Part shown: positions 17,853 through 26,372 of the stretch, one piece after another
Layout: each line of letters opens with the position of its first letter
Numbering within the stretch: the stretch's first letter is position 1
From: JABAQJ01 sp046327745
GTDB taxonomy: Bacteria; Gemmatimonadota; Gemmatimonadetes; Gemmatimonadales; Gemmatimonadaceae
Reading direction: 5' to 3'
Length of the DNA stretch: 64,000 bases
Assembly (NCBI GenBank): GCA_046327745.1
Contig: JAXLXV010000012.1
Span: 204,466 to 268,465 of the forward strand
Notes under the pieces: generated by a model
The model's database searches: none
What the model was told of the DNA's origin: nothing
What the model saw: the letters and a program-made list of their open reading frames with translations, nothing else
Translations under genes and position numbers: made by a program

Positions 17853-18823
17853 GCTGATTCGTCCCTCGTCATCCAGTGTGGCAATGCCCGTCGCTTACGT
17901 CGTGCCTTGCGTCCCGTTCGCCCTAGCAACCGAAGATCCTCGAGCGTCTCCACTCCACGATCCTCGGCTAACCGCAACAGTTCGATCAGCACCTGCGCCG
18001 TAGCGACCGCGTCTCCCCCTGCCCGGTGTCGCGCCGTGATCTCCACGCCAAAATAACGGGCGAGGGAGTCCAGCGAACGCCGTCTGAGCATCGGCAGCAA
18101 CGCGCGAGTCAGACGCACCGTACACACGCGTTCGCCGACTAATTGCTCGCCTGTCGATCGCATGAACTCGGTGGAGACAAAGCGCCAGTCGAAGGTGGCG
18201 TTGTGGGCGACGAAGATGCGTCCGTCCAAGGCTTGCGCGACGCGCCGTGCGACGGCCGCAAAGAGGGGCGCCCGGCGCACCATCTCACTCGTTATGCGTG
18301 TCAACTGCGTGATCTGCGCCGGAATGGGCCGCTCGGGGTTGATGAGCGTTTCGTACACGTCCACGATTTCCCCGCCTTCCACGCGCACCGCGGCGATCTC
18401 CGTAATGCGATCGCCCCAACCCGCACGTGTTCCTGTCGTCTCTACGTCCACCACCGCATACGACAGCTGCGACAGTGGAGTCGATGTCGACGCTGTAATG
18501 GCCGCCGTGGGAGGGCTTGATAGGGTTGCACTCTGTGTCGACTGACGGGTGGCGCGTCCCTTGGCGACGTGCTCGACCTTGCGGGCGGGCGCGATCGGTT
18601 CTGCCGTAGGAGTAAGCATCCAAGTGCCACCCGGTTCCTTCACGAACCCGCGCTCCGAGCCAAGCAACACGTCCGCCAGGTGCACCGCCACCGCTTCGGG
18701 CGGCCCGGGTAGCTTGCACACATACCCTATGACTTCCACCGCGGTTGCCGGACCCCGTGCCAAGTAGTCGCGCGCGCGCGCGACCAGGGTCGAGTCCGGG
18801 CGTGCCAGCGAGACGCCGTTCAC
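17849..18823 (-). CDS. DnaQ-like DEDDh 3'-5' exonuclease with N-terminal extension
   Basis: 324 residues. The C-terminal part (from about 123) is a DEDDh exonuclease: VDVETTG, AHNATFDWRFVSTEF and HRAGGDAVATAQVL supply the catalytic Asp, Glu, Asp, His and Asp. The first about 75 residues (LVARARDYLARG to GGTWML) look like a winged-helix module, followed by a Ser/Thr-rich linker. Such exonucleases include the PolIII epsilon subunit and RNase T-like enzymes; a stand-alone DNA-repair or proofreading role is the best guess. Located 19 bases after arcA. Confidence 0.85.
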   Translation of the reverse strand: MNGVSLARPDSTLVARARDYLARGPATAVEVIGYVCKLPGPPEAVAVHLADVLLGSERGFVKEPGGTWMLTPTAEPIAPARKVEHVAKGRATRQSTQSATLSSPPTAAITASTSTPLSQLSYAVVDVETTGTRAGWGDRITEIAAVRVEGGEIVDVYETLINPERPIPAQITQLTRITSEMVRRAPLFAAVARRVAQALDGRIFVAHNATFDWRFVSTEFMRSTGEQLVGERVCTVRLTRALLPMLRRRSLDSLARYFGVEITARHRAGGDAVATAQVLIELLRLAEDRGVETLEDLRLLGRTGRKARRKRRALPHWMTRDESA

Positions 18824-18842
18824 CCGGGCCGGACGGCGGTCA

Positions 18843-20078
18843 TCATGTCCACGGATCGTCGCGCTCGATCGGACAGGTCATGCAGCGCGGCCCCCCGCCC
18901 CCTCGCACCAACTCGCTCCCCTCGAACGTGATCACCGCGCGTTCGCTGTCGCTGATTCGCGTTTCACCAGTCAGAAAGGCCACGGCCGGGACGACCTTGA
19001 ATCCCGTACGTTGGAGCTCGTGCAACGTGGCTTCGTTGCGGGAGTACGACGTCAGCAGCCCGGGGCGCAAGGCGACAAAGTTGCACCCCGACGCCCACTG
19101 CTCTCGCTCCTGCATGAGCCTTCGCGTGCCGCCGCAGAAGACTGGCTCCATGGGCAGACCGCATTCCTTCAGCGCGGAAAATACGTTAGGCATCTCGCGC
19201 AGTTGTCCCGCGCCCCGACGCCACAACAGGATCGACAATCGCTCGGGCCCGATGAAGTGCGGCGGATACACTACGCACAACTCGCGATCGATCTGCGTGA
19301 AAATCATGTCCAGGTGAATGGCCGTGTTTTCCTTCGGCATCACCACCACGATCACATTCTCGATCGTTGTCTGGGCAAAGAGCAGCGACGCCAGGTGATC
19401 AATCGCCGCCGGGCTCGATCGCTCAGAGAAACCGATCATGATCGTGTCCGCGCGAATCGGATGCACGTCTCCGCCTTCGAGCGTGTACGCCAGCCGACGC
19501 TCACTGGAGCCGTCGTATAGAATCCCGCGATTCGCCAGCAGCGGATGGGACACGAACAATGCCTTCATGATCAGCTCTTCACTCCAGCGCACGCCATAGC
19601 GCATGGACCCGATCATGACGTGCTCGTTGATCCCCATCGCGACGTCGCGAGTGAAGTACAGGTTCGGGAGCGGGGGCAGTTGATAGCCGCGCTCATTTAG
19701 GGCCGAGCCAAGTGGGCCGGGGGGATCCTCGCGTCCCTCAATGAGGGTCCGCACCAGTTCATCTGCCGGAAGTTCGGAGAGCTCCCGCTCCAGCGCCTGC
19801 AGGGGCACGACATCCAAGGTCTCTCGTACCAGCAAGTCCCTGACTGACTGCTGATCGACCACGTCCACGAGCAAGTCGCGCACCTCATGCACCTGTGCGA
19901 AGCGCTCCAAGATCGCGACGAAGCGACGGTGCTCTTTTCTCGCGGACTCGACATCGATGATGTCGTCGTAGAGGTAGTCCTCGCGCGTGTCGGGAGTGAC
20001 CGCGAGGAGTTCGACCCCTGGCGTGTGGACGATGACTCGGCGCAGGCGCCCTATCTCGGAGCCGACATGAACTGGCAT
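18843..20078 (-). CDS. arcA: Arginine deiminase
   Basis: Hydrolyses arginine to citrulline and ammonia, the first step of the ADI pathway. 411 residues, normal for the family. The chain has the family start VGSEIGRLRRVIVHTPG, the FTRDVAMG loop, EGGDVHPIRADTIMIG with a substrate-binding Asp, HLDMIFTQID with the catalytic His, and a C-terminal GGPRCMTCPIERD where the nucleophilic Cys is expected. No arcB or arcC is adjacent, so it may act in a split pathway. It is transcribed away from rex; a Rex box lies about 157 bases before its start. Confidence 0.93.
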   Translation of the reverse strand: MPVHVGSEIGRLRRVIVHTPGVELLAVTPDTREDYLYDDIIDVESARKEHRRFVAILERFAQVHEVRDLLVDVVDQQSVRDLLVRETLDVVPLQALERELSELPADELVRTLIEGREDPPGPLGSALNERGYQLPPLPNLYFTRDVAMGINEHVMIGSMRYGVRWSEELIMKALFVSHPLLANRGILYDGSSERRLAYTLEGGDVHPIRADTIMIGFSERSSPAAIDHLASLLFAQTTIENVIVVVMPKENTAIHLDMIFTQIDRELCVVYPPHFIGPERLSILLWRRGAGQLREMPNVFSALKECGLPMEPVFCGGTRRLMQEREQWASGCNFVALRPGLLTSYSRNEATLHELQRTGFKVVPAVAFLTGETRISDSERAVITFEGSELVRGGGGPRCMTCPIERDDPWT

Positions 20079-20234
20079 GCCCAGAATCTAGCAGGGTTCG
20101 GAACCTTTTCGGCTAGGTCTGCGGCGCAGCATTCGCCGCGTATCTCCCGTCGGGCTCTCGCGTTGCGGTCGGCACTTGCCAAACCACCGCGCCGGTGCCG
20201 CGCTAACTAGTGTCCGCACAATGCTTGCGCTATC

Positions 20235-20252
20235 TTGTGAATGAATTCACAA
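20235..20252. promoter_or_regulatory. Rex operator
   Basis: Perfect palindrome TTGTGAA-TGAA-TTCACAA, identical to the established Rex consensus TTGTGAAnnnnTTCACAA. It lies 8 bases before the chosen rex start and 157 bases before the divergent arcA start. A TATCTT hexamer at 20231-20236 could be the -10 of rex, so the bound repressor would cover the promoter. Autoregulation of rex is the simplest reading. Confidence 0.88.
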
Positions 20253-20260
20253 GCATTGAT

Positions 20261-20914
20261 TTGCACGTAAAGCGCATCGCCGAATCCACGGTCCGACGTC
20301 TCTCCGTTTATCTCCGATTCCTCGAGGAATCGGGGCAGCGCGGCTTGCTGACAATTTCGTCGGAGGAACTCGCGCGACGCGGTGGCACCACGTCCGCCCA
20401 GGTGCGAAAAGACCTGTCGTTCTTTGGCTCGTTCGGAAAGCGTGGCCTTGGCTACTCCGTCCCGGAATTGACGGCCAGCCTTCGGGACATTTTGGGCCTT
20501 CGCAGAACGTGGAATGTCATCATCGTAGGCGCGGGCAAGATCGGCACGGCCTTGGCGCAGTACCGCGGGTTTCGGCAACGCGGATTCATCGTTACCGCGG
20601 TCTACGATCGGGATCCGCGAAAGGTCGGCTCGCAGTGGGAATCGCTCACCGTGCGGGACATCGCCTCACTTGAGGGCGACGTGGAGCGGGAAGAGCCCGA
20701 TATTGCTGTGCTCGCCGTACCAGCGGAGGAAGCGCAAGCAGCAGCCGATCGACTCGTGCGCGCCGGAATTCTCGCCATCCTGAACTTCGCGTCCACCCAG
20801 ATTCAGGTCCCGCAGGACGTCACGGTGCGTTCGGTGAACATGGCGATGGAGCTGGAAGGGCTGAGCTTTGCCCTCTCATCCAAAGACGTGCGGAACGGGA
20901 AAGACCACGACTAG
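20261..20914 (+). CDS. rex: Redox-sensing transcriptional repressor Rex
   Basis: Senses the NADH/NAD ratio and represses fermentative and anaerobic genes when NADH is low. I chose the TTG at 20261, giving 217 residues starting MHVKRIAESTVRRL, which fits the family and leaves the operator outside the gene; a GTG at 20210 would put the operator within the coding region. N-terminal winged helix (about residues 5-75, ARRGGTTSAQVRKDLSFFG) and a Rossmann domain (VIIVGAGKIGTALAQ, near residue 83). The stop codon shares the tetramer CTAG with the stop of rsmA. Confidence 0.93.
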   Translation: MHVKRIAESTVRRLSVYLRFLEESGQRGLLTISSEELARRGGTTSAQVRKDLSFFGSFGKRGLGYSVPELTASLRDILGLRRTWNVIIVGAGKIGTALAQYRGFRQRGFIVTAVYDRDPRKVGSQWESLTVRDIASLEGDVEREEPDIAVLAVPAEEAQAAADRLVRAGILAILNFASTQIQVPQDVTVRSVNMAMELEGLSFALSSKDVRNGKDHD

Positions 20915-21759
20915 GGCGCTTCGTTAGGTCGGCCGTCGTGTTCCGCGGCCGCAAAAAAGAGCTGCGCGAACTCGTCGGGAGTGAGTGTCTCCGCCCGCCG
21001 TGTCGCGTCGAATCCGGCCTGGCGAAGAATCGACAGCGCGACCTCAGGTTCGACATGTCGGACGTGGCGCAGTGCGCGCGCGGCCTGCTTGCGACGTTGA
21101 CCGAACATGGCAATGACGAATTCACGAAAGGCACGTTCGTCGTCCGGACCGACGAGGATGTCTGGCCGGGGCTCGAGCCTAACGATCGCCGAGTCCACTT
21201 TGGGCGGGGGATGAAAGGCGCCGGCCTTCACCTTGCCGATCATCTCGACCGTGGCGACGCTGCGCACATTCACGGTGAGGGCGCCGTACTCGGGTGAGCC
21301 GGGCGCCGCGACGAGTCGGTCGGCAACTTCGCGTTGCACCAGGAACACGGCGCGCGCGGGGCGCGGCGACGCGAGTGCATGGAAGATGAGCGGGGTGGTG
21401 ATGTAGTACGGAAGGTTGCCAACCAAGCGATATGCTGGACCTCCGGCCTGTGCCAGGTCGATAGCGAGCGCGTCGCCTTCCACGATTCGAAAAGCTGCCT
21501 GCGCTGCGTACCGCTCTCGCAGCAGCCGCACCAGATCGCGATCAATCTCCACTGCCACGACACGGAGACCACGCGCCAGCAATACATCGGTAAGGGCCCC
21601 CTGCCCTGGGCCAATTTCAACGATGACGTCTCCGGCAGAACATCCGTCCGCTACCGCGTCCACGATCTTTTCCAGGGCCGCGCGGTCAGTGAGGAAGTGC
21701 TGACCGAAGCGCTTACGCGGTGCGTGCCGTGGAACCGGCGCGTGTGACTCGTCAGGCAC
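20911..21759 (-). CDS. rsmA: 16S rRNA dimethyladenosine transferase
   Basis: Dimethylates A1518 and A1519 of 16S rRNA. 282 residues. Typical start KRFGQHFLTDRAALEKIV, SAM site VIVEIGPGQGALTDVLL, acidic AVEIDRDL, and the catalytic NLPYYITTPLIF motif (NLPY). C-terminal helical RNA-binding domain present. Convergent with rex, with overlapping stop codons. Confidence 0.97.
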   Translation of the reverse strand: MPDESHAPVPRHAPRKRFGQHFLTDRAALEKIVDAVADGCSAGDVIVEIGPGQGALTDVLLARGLRVVAVEIDRDLVRLLRERYAAQAAFRIVEGDALAIDLAQAGGPAYRLVGNLPYYITTPLIFHALASPRPARAVFLVQREVADRLVAAPGSPEYGALTVNVRSVATVEMIGKVKAGAFHPPPKVDSAIVRLEPRPDILVGPDDERAFREFVIAMFGQRRKQAARALRHVRHVEPEVALSILRQAGFDATRRAETLTPDEFAQLFFAAAEHDGRPNEAP

Positions 21760-21771
21760 CGGGCCGACGGC

Positions 21772-23388
21772 TCAACTGCGTGCGACCACGAGGGTGAGAT
21801 CGTCTCGACGCGGTGCGTCACCGGCATGTGCCGTCAGCATCACGAAGGCGCGCTCCAGAATGTCCTTCGGTTGAAGGTGACGGGCGCCTTTGACCAGCTC
21901 CACCAATCGTCGTTCACCCAGACGTTGGTCGTTACGGTTGCGTGCATCGCTCACGCCATCGGTAAACAGCAGCAGCAGGTCACGCCCGGTGAGCCATGGA
22001 CGTTCGACCGGTTTCCAGGTGCGGCGCAGGGTGTCGGCGGCGGTGTCACCCAACCCGAGCGGTGGCACCTGCGCGGACAGGCGATCGACCCCGCCGCCCT
22101 CGGCAAGGACGAAGGCGTGTGGGTGGCCGGCATTCGCATACCGCATGCGTCCCTTGCGACTGTCGATCACGGCGTAGAACACACTGACGTGCATCTCCGT
22201 GGCCGTGAGCTCATCGGCGAGCGACGTCATGAGGGCCAGCAGCATTTCCACGGGATCGGCCGTGGTTTGCGCATGGATTGACGCGGCACTCATCAGCAGC
22301 GCCATGATCAGCGCGGCCCGATACCCATGAGACGACACGTCGCCGATCATGAGTCCGGTCTTGCCATCGCCCAGTCGAAACAGGTGGTAGAAGTCACCAC
22401 CGACACTCTCGGCGGGAACGACCTGTGCCGCCACCTGCGCCTCCGGCGCGACCATTGATGGCGCGGGAAGCAACTTCATTTGCAGGTCTTGCGCCAGCTG
22501 CATCTCGTGCTGCAGGCGTTGCTGGCTCAACGAAGCGCGCACCAAGCGCGCGTTCTGGATGGCTGTGCCAATCTGCGAGGCAATGGCGCTGACCAGTTTC
22601 TCGTCGCCACTGGTGAACGACTCGCCGGTGCGTCGTTCGCTCAGGTTCACGACGCCTAACGGGATGGAGCGCTGGCCGGGATACGTGTACTGAATCGGCA
22701 CGCTGAGCATGGCCCCATGACGATAGAACTCCGCGGCGCACTCACTCTCCCCTGCCTCAACGATGGCCGCACGCTGTTCGCGAAAGACGCGCGCCGATAC
22801 ACACTGCCCATCGTCCACCGCGATCGGTGCCGCCCGGAGGGGATCAAAGCCAATGGCGGTGACCACCTGCAGCGTGTCCGTCACACGGTCGTGCGTGAGG
22901 ATGGCGGCGCGGCGCGCACCGACCGTCTCCGAGATCTCGTGTAGGATCTGGTTGGCCGCTTCCTCCAGCGTGACCGTGCGTCCGAGAATTTCGCTGGTCG
23001 AATAGAGGAGGTTGATCTCCTCGTACCGTTCCGCGAGTTCGTGGGCGGCGTGCTCCACCTCAAGGGAGGTGTGAACGAAGTGTCCGACCAAGGCCGCGAG
23101 AAACAGGACGTATCCGCGGGCGTTCGCCTCGCTTTCCTGGCAGGGTCCGACAGCCACCCATGCGCGCCGCGGTCCGGGAGCGGCCGCGACGAACAGGGGA
23201 CCAATGGGAGTCTCCACCTGCGCCGCGCCATTCTCCAGGCCAATCAGAGCGACGACGGCCGGCGGGTCCGCGGGGACCTGACCACAGACCACGCTGATCG
23301 GGCTGCGCGGGTCGGCCTGCGACCACAACACCGCATCGCACCCCGTAGCAACCTTGAACTTCTGGAACAGCGGCGCCAGTTCGTTCAC
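21772..23388 (-). CDS. GAF-domain PP2C-type (SpoIIE/RsbU-like) phosphatase
   Basis: 538 residues. The N-terminal 100 residues are unassigned, a GAF domain covers about 140-300, a short coiled coil (LSQQRLQHEMQLAQDLQMKL) precedes the SpoIIE-type phosphatase. Metal-binding aspartates are in GGDFYHLFRLGDGKTG, IGDVSSHG and FTDGVSDARN. By family it dephosphorylates a STAS anti-anti-sigma factor. Immediately upstream genes encode an anti-sigma-type kinase (overlap of 4 bases) and a STAS protein, making a compact partner switch. The GAF domain may sense the input; its ligand is unknown. Confidence 0.92.
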   Translation of the reverse strand: MNELAPLFQKFKVATGCDAVLWSQADPRSPISVVCGQVPADPPAVVALIGLENGAAQVETPIGPLFVAAAPGPRRAWVAVGPCQESEANARGYVLFLAALVGHFVHTSLEVEHAAHELAERYEEINLLYSTSEILGRTVTLEEAANQILHEISETVGARRAAILTHDRVTDTLQVVTAIGFDPLRAAPIAVDDGQCVSARVFREQRAAIVEAGESECAAEFYRHGAMLSVPIQYTYPGQRSIPLGVVNLSERRTGESFTSGDEKLVSAIASQIGTAIQNARLVRASLSQQRLQHEMQLAQDLQMKLLPAPSMVAPEAQVAAQVVPAESVGGDFYHLFRLGDGKTGLMIGDVSSHGYRAALIMALLMSAASIHAQTTADPVEMLLALMTSLADELTATEMHVSVFYAVIDSRKGRMRYANAGHPHAFVLAEGGGVDRLSAQVPPLGLGDTAADTLRRTWKPVERPWLTGRDLLLLFTDGVSDARNRNDQRLGERRLVELVKGARHLQPKDILERAFVMLTAHAGDAPRRDDLTLVVARS

Positions 23389-23852
23389 GAGCGCAGCAGG
23401 GTCAGGCGCACCACATTGCCGCCATCGGTAAAGCGCTCCACGCGGTCCATCAGGCAGCGCATCAGGTACAACCCGCGGCCGTCCTCACGCTCGACGTTCC
23501 CATCGAGCGTCGGATCATTCGTGCAGGCATCCAGGTCGAATCCCAACCCTTGGTCGGCAACTTCAAAAATCACCTGTTCTTCGTCCAACGTCGCCCGTAG
23601 GCGCACCGACTTCGATTCATCCGCCCGGTTGCCGTACAGCATGGCGTTGGACAATGCCTCGGTCAGCGCCACCGGCACGTTCAACGAGCAGTGGCGCGCG
23701 GCCACGCGCTGTTCGGCGCAGCGACGAATGATCACGCCCACCACGTGCTCGATATAGCGCACGTTGGAGGGAATGGTGACGTCGATCGGGAATCGCAGCG
23801 CTTCGGGCTCAAAATCGGCCGAAAGCGGGAGCGGAGCTTGGGCGTCGGTCAT
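23385..23852 (-). CDS. Anti-sigma-factor-type serine kinase (HATPase, RsbW-like)
   Basis: 155 residues of the GHKL ATPase fold. N-box EALSNAMLYGNRAD near residue 70, G1 box VADQGLGFDLD, and G2 EDGRGLYLMRCLMD. No histidine-kinase dimerisation domain. RsbW/SpoIIAB proteins bind either a sigma factor or phosphorylate a STAS partner. Located between the STAS gene and the phosphatase, consistent with that switch. No sigma factor gene is visible in the window. Confidence 0.92.
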   Translation of the reverse strand: MTDAQAPLPLSADFEPEALRFPIDVTIPSNVRYIEHVVGVIIRRCAEQRVAARHCSLNVPVALTEALSNAMLYGNRADESKSVRLRATLDEEQVIFEVADQGLGFDLDACTNDPTLDGNVEREDGRGLYLMRCLMDRVERFTDGGNVVRLTLLRS

Positions 23853-23932
23853 CTGGTGTGATACGCGCGAAGGGGATTCCGGTCACGCCCACCGGATGCT
23901 CTTGCGTATCGACGCGGGACGGACTCCAGGGC

Positions 23933-24265
23933 CTAGAAGCTCTGAAGCCCCATGTCGCGCGTCGCCGCAATACGGAACAGGGTATCGAGCTTCGTCAGTT
24001 CAAACAGGGTTTGCAGGTCTTCGTTCAGGCCTGCCAGGCGAAGCTCGCCGCCCAGCTCGCGAATCTTCTTGGACAGTGACACCAGCACGCCGAGTCCGGA
24101 ACTGTCGATGTACCCGGTACGCGAGAAGTCGACGAGAAACTTTCGCTCCCCGCGATCGACTTCATCCAGCACCTTCTGCTTCAGTTCCTGTCGGTTGCCG
24201 ACGATGAGCTGTCCTTCGACGTCAACCACGCAAACTTCACCCTGCTTTTTGATCGTAAAACCCAT
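23933..24265 (-). CDS. STAS-domain anti-sigma factor antagonist
   Basis: 110 residues, a single STAS domain as in SpoIIAA/RsbV. The phosphorylatable serine lies in TGYIDSSGLGVLVSL. It starts MGFTIKKQGEVCVVDVEGQ. It should be phosphorylated by the kinase encoded 80 bases downstream and dephosphorylated by the following PP2C protein. Co-directional with pta upstream by 24 bases. Confidence 0.93.
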   Translation of the reverse strand: MGFTIKKQGEVCVVDVEGQLIVGNRQELKQKVLDEVDRGERKFLVDFSRTGYIDSSGLGVLVSLSKKIRELGGELRLAGLNEDLQTLFELTKLDTLFRIAATRDMGLQSF

Positions 24266-24289
24266 GGGGTCTCCACGTGCGAATTGGGA

Positions 24290-25270
24290 CTACCGGGCTG
24301 ACGCGGCCGACTGCAGCGCCGTGACTGCCGCGACATTCATAATGTCATCGACCGTTGCGCCGCGCGACAGATCGTTGCACGGCCGGTCCAATCCTTGGAC
24401 GATTGGCCCTACCGCTTGGGCATGCGCCAGGCGCTCAACAAGCTTATACGCGATGTTCCCCGCGTCCAATGACGGGAAAACCAGCACGTTTGCCTTGCCA
24501 GCGACCGTCGAGTTTGGCGACTTGCGGGCGGCTACGCTTTCGATGAGAGCCGCGTCACCTTGCAGCTCCCCGTCAAAGGCGATCTCGGGCGCACGCGCGC
24601 GTGCCAGTGCCACAGCCTCCCGGACCCTGAGCACCGAGTCGCCTTCGGCGCTTCCTCGCGTGCTGAAGGAGAGAAACGCAACGCACGGTCGATCCCCAAC
24701 AATGCGGGAACGGTCGCGCGCCGCGGCAATCGCAATGTCAGCCAGTTGTTCAGCGGTCGGATAGGGCAGGACCGCACAATCCGTGAACGTGAGTACTTCC
24801 CCCTCGGGCGCTCGAAATGGGGGGAGTGACATGTAGAACGCCGACGATACTGAACGCACGCCGTGGGCAGGCCCAACTAGCCAGAACGCCGCCCGCATCA
24901 CGTCCGCGGTCGTCAGGACGCAGCCCGCCACGCATCCATCCACCTCGCCGATCCTAACGAGGCCGTCACTGAAGTAGAGGGGGTCCGACGCCAGGGTCGT
25001 CGCGTCGTCGACAGAGAGTCCCTTGCTAGCCCGCCGCGCCAGGAGGAGGTCCCTCACGTCGTGACGACGCTCATCCGTGCGTGGATCAATCCACTCGAGT
25101 CCGTCCGCGCTCGATCCGGCTGGTGCGGATCCGACCAGCACTGGTCGTACGATCGAAAGGTCGGCGAGTTGCCGTGCTGCCTGAAGAACGCGCGGGTCGT
25201 CGGCCTCAGGAAGAACAATGCGCCGGTGGAGCTGCGCGGCCCGCGCGCGGATGGACGCGACGAAACTCAC
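24290..25270 (-). CDS. pta: Phosphate acetyltransferase
   Basis: Converts acetyl-CoA and phosphate to acetyl phosphate. 326 residues, the short PTA form lacking the N-terminal regulatory domain of enterobacteria. Family segments include GSAPAGSS, the DALLARRASKG-type region, and the C-terminal NVLVFPSLDAGNIAYKLVERL followed by GPIVQGLDRPCNDLSRG. Phosphotransbutyrylase is the alternative; the latter motif and the length favour Pta. Its start overlaps coaD by 4 bases. Confidence 0.9.
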   Translation of the reverse strand: MSFVASIRARAAQLHRRIVLPEADDPRVLQAARQLADLSIVRPVLVGSAPAGSSADGLEWIDPRTDERRHDVRDLLLARRASKGLSVDDATTLASDPLYFSDGLVRIGEVDGCVAGCVLTTADVMRAAFWLVGPAHGVRSVSSAFYMSLPPFRAPEGEVLTFTDCAVLPYPTAEQLADIAIAAARDRSRIVGDRPCVAFLSFSTRGSAEGDSVLRVREAVALARARAPEIAFDGELQGDAALIESVAARKSPNSTVAGKANVLVFPSLDAGNIAYKLVERLAHAQAVGPIVQGLDRPCNDLSRGATVDDIMNVAAVTALQSAASAR

Positions 25271-25755
25271 GAGGCGGTGGCAAATCGCTCGCGCAGGGCC
25301 ACGGCAACAGTGGGATGCACCAACCCCTCCAACGCGCCGCCAAAGCGTGCGACCTCGCGGACGAGGCTCGCGCTGATGTACGTGGTTTCGAGCGACGGGA
25401 CCATGAACACCGTCTCCAGTCGCGGCGCGAGGTGGCGATTCATGAGCGCCATCTGATACTCGTACTCAAAGTCGCTGACGGCCCGTAAGCCGCGAATAAA
25501 CAGGTTTGCGCCGATGCCCTGGGCAAAATCAACCAGCAGCCCGTCGAACTGTCGCACCTCCACGGTCGGAAGGTCACCGACCGCGCGGTTGATGAAGTCC
25601 ATGCGCTCATCCACGCTGAACAACGGCGTCTTGGACACATTCGTGGCCACCGCGACGACAAGATGATCGACAAATCCGACGGCTCGCCGAATTAGGTCTT
25701 CGTGCCCGCGGGTGATTGGATCGAAGGATCCCGCATACAGGGCGGTGGTGGACAT
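25267..25755 (-). CDS. coaD: Phosphopantetheine adenylyltransferase
   Basis: Fourth step of coenzyme A synthesis. 162 residues, usual length. Nucleotidyltransferase motif in YAGSFDPITRGHEDL and second signature in TYISASLVREVARFGG. Neighbouring pta (CoA-ester using) overlaps its end by 4 bases. Confidence 0.97.
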   Translation of the reverse strand: MSTTALYAGSFDPITRGHEDLIRRAVGFVDHLVVAVATNVSKTPLFSVDERMDFINRAVGDLPTVEVRQFDGLLVDFAQGIGANLFIRGLRAVSDFEYEYQMALMNRHLAPRLETVFMVPSLETTYISASLVREVARFGGALEGLVHPTVAVALRERFATAS

Positions 25756-25825
25756 GCGAGGGGGATTAGAGGGTGGCCGTTGGCCTGCAGAATGTGGCAG
25801 GGACGACGATCAAACGCGAGGGGCG

Positions 25826-26371
25826 CTAGTCGTTAGGTTCCGCGGCCGGCATCGCTTTCACATCGTAAATGGTGATTGCTGTCCCACCATACGTGCGACG
25901 GTCGCCCCCCGGCGGAAGCTCTTCATGTGCGTCGTGTTCCACACTTAGCACCCGGGCAAAGGGTTCGCGGAGCCAGCACTGGGCAAGGGCCTGCGCAAAC
26001 CCCTGCCGATAGGGAGGGTCCGCGAAGGCGATGTCATACGCGTAGGGCGAGAGCTTCTTCACGAACCGCATGGCGTCGGCGCGATGCACGCGCATGCGCG
26101 AGGTCGCGCCCAGTGCGTCCCCGTTCTCTTGAATGGCGCGAAGCCCTGTTGCCGATTGCTCCACAAAATCCGCCGAAGCCGCACCACGCGACAAGGCTTC
26201 CAGTCCAAGAGCGCCCGATCCGGCGAACAGGTCGACGACACGCGCCCCCGGAATGCGCGGCTGCAGAATGCTCATCCATGCTTCGCGCGCGCGATCCCCG
26301 GTCGGTCGCACGACGTCATCCTTGGGGGCTCGAAGGCGGCGTCCTCGCCATTCGCCCGCGATGATGCGCAC
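25826..26371 (-). CDS. rsmD: 16S rRNA (guanine966-N2)-methyltransferase
   Basis: 181 residues. N-terminal RIIAGEWRGRRLRAP and RPTGDRAREAWMSIL, SAM site VVDLFAGSGALGLEALSRGA, and the catalytic DPPY in IAFADPPYRQG. Common partner of coaD in many genomes. The C-terminal end is short and carries a CGTTAGG copy near the stop (25831-25837). Confidence 0.95.
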   Translation of the reverse strand: MRIIAGEWRGRRLRAPKDDVVRPTGDRAREAWMSILQPRIPGARVVDLFAGSGALGLEALSRGAASADFVEQSATGLRAIQENGDALGATSRMRVHRADAMRFVKKLSPYAYDIAFADPPYRQGFAQALAQCWLREPFARVLSVEHDAHEELPPGGDRRTYGGTAITIYDVKAMPAAEPND

Positions 26372-26372
26372 G

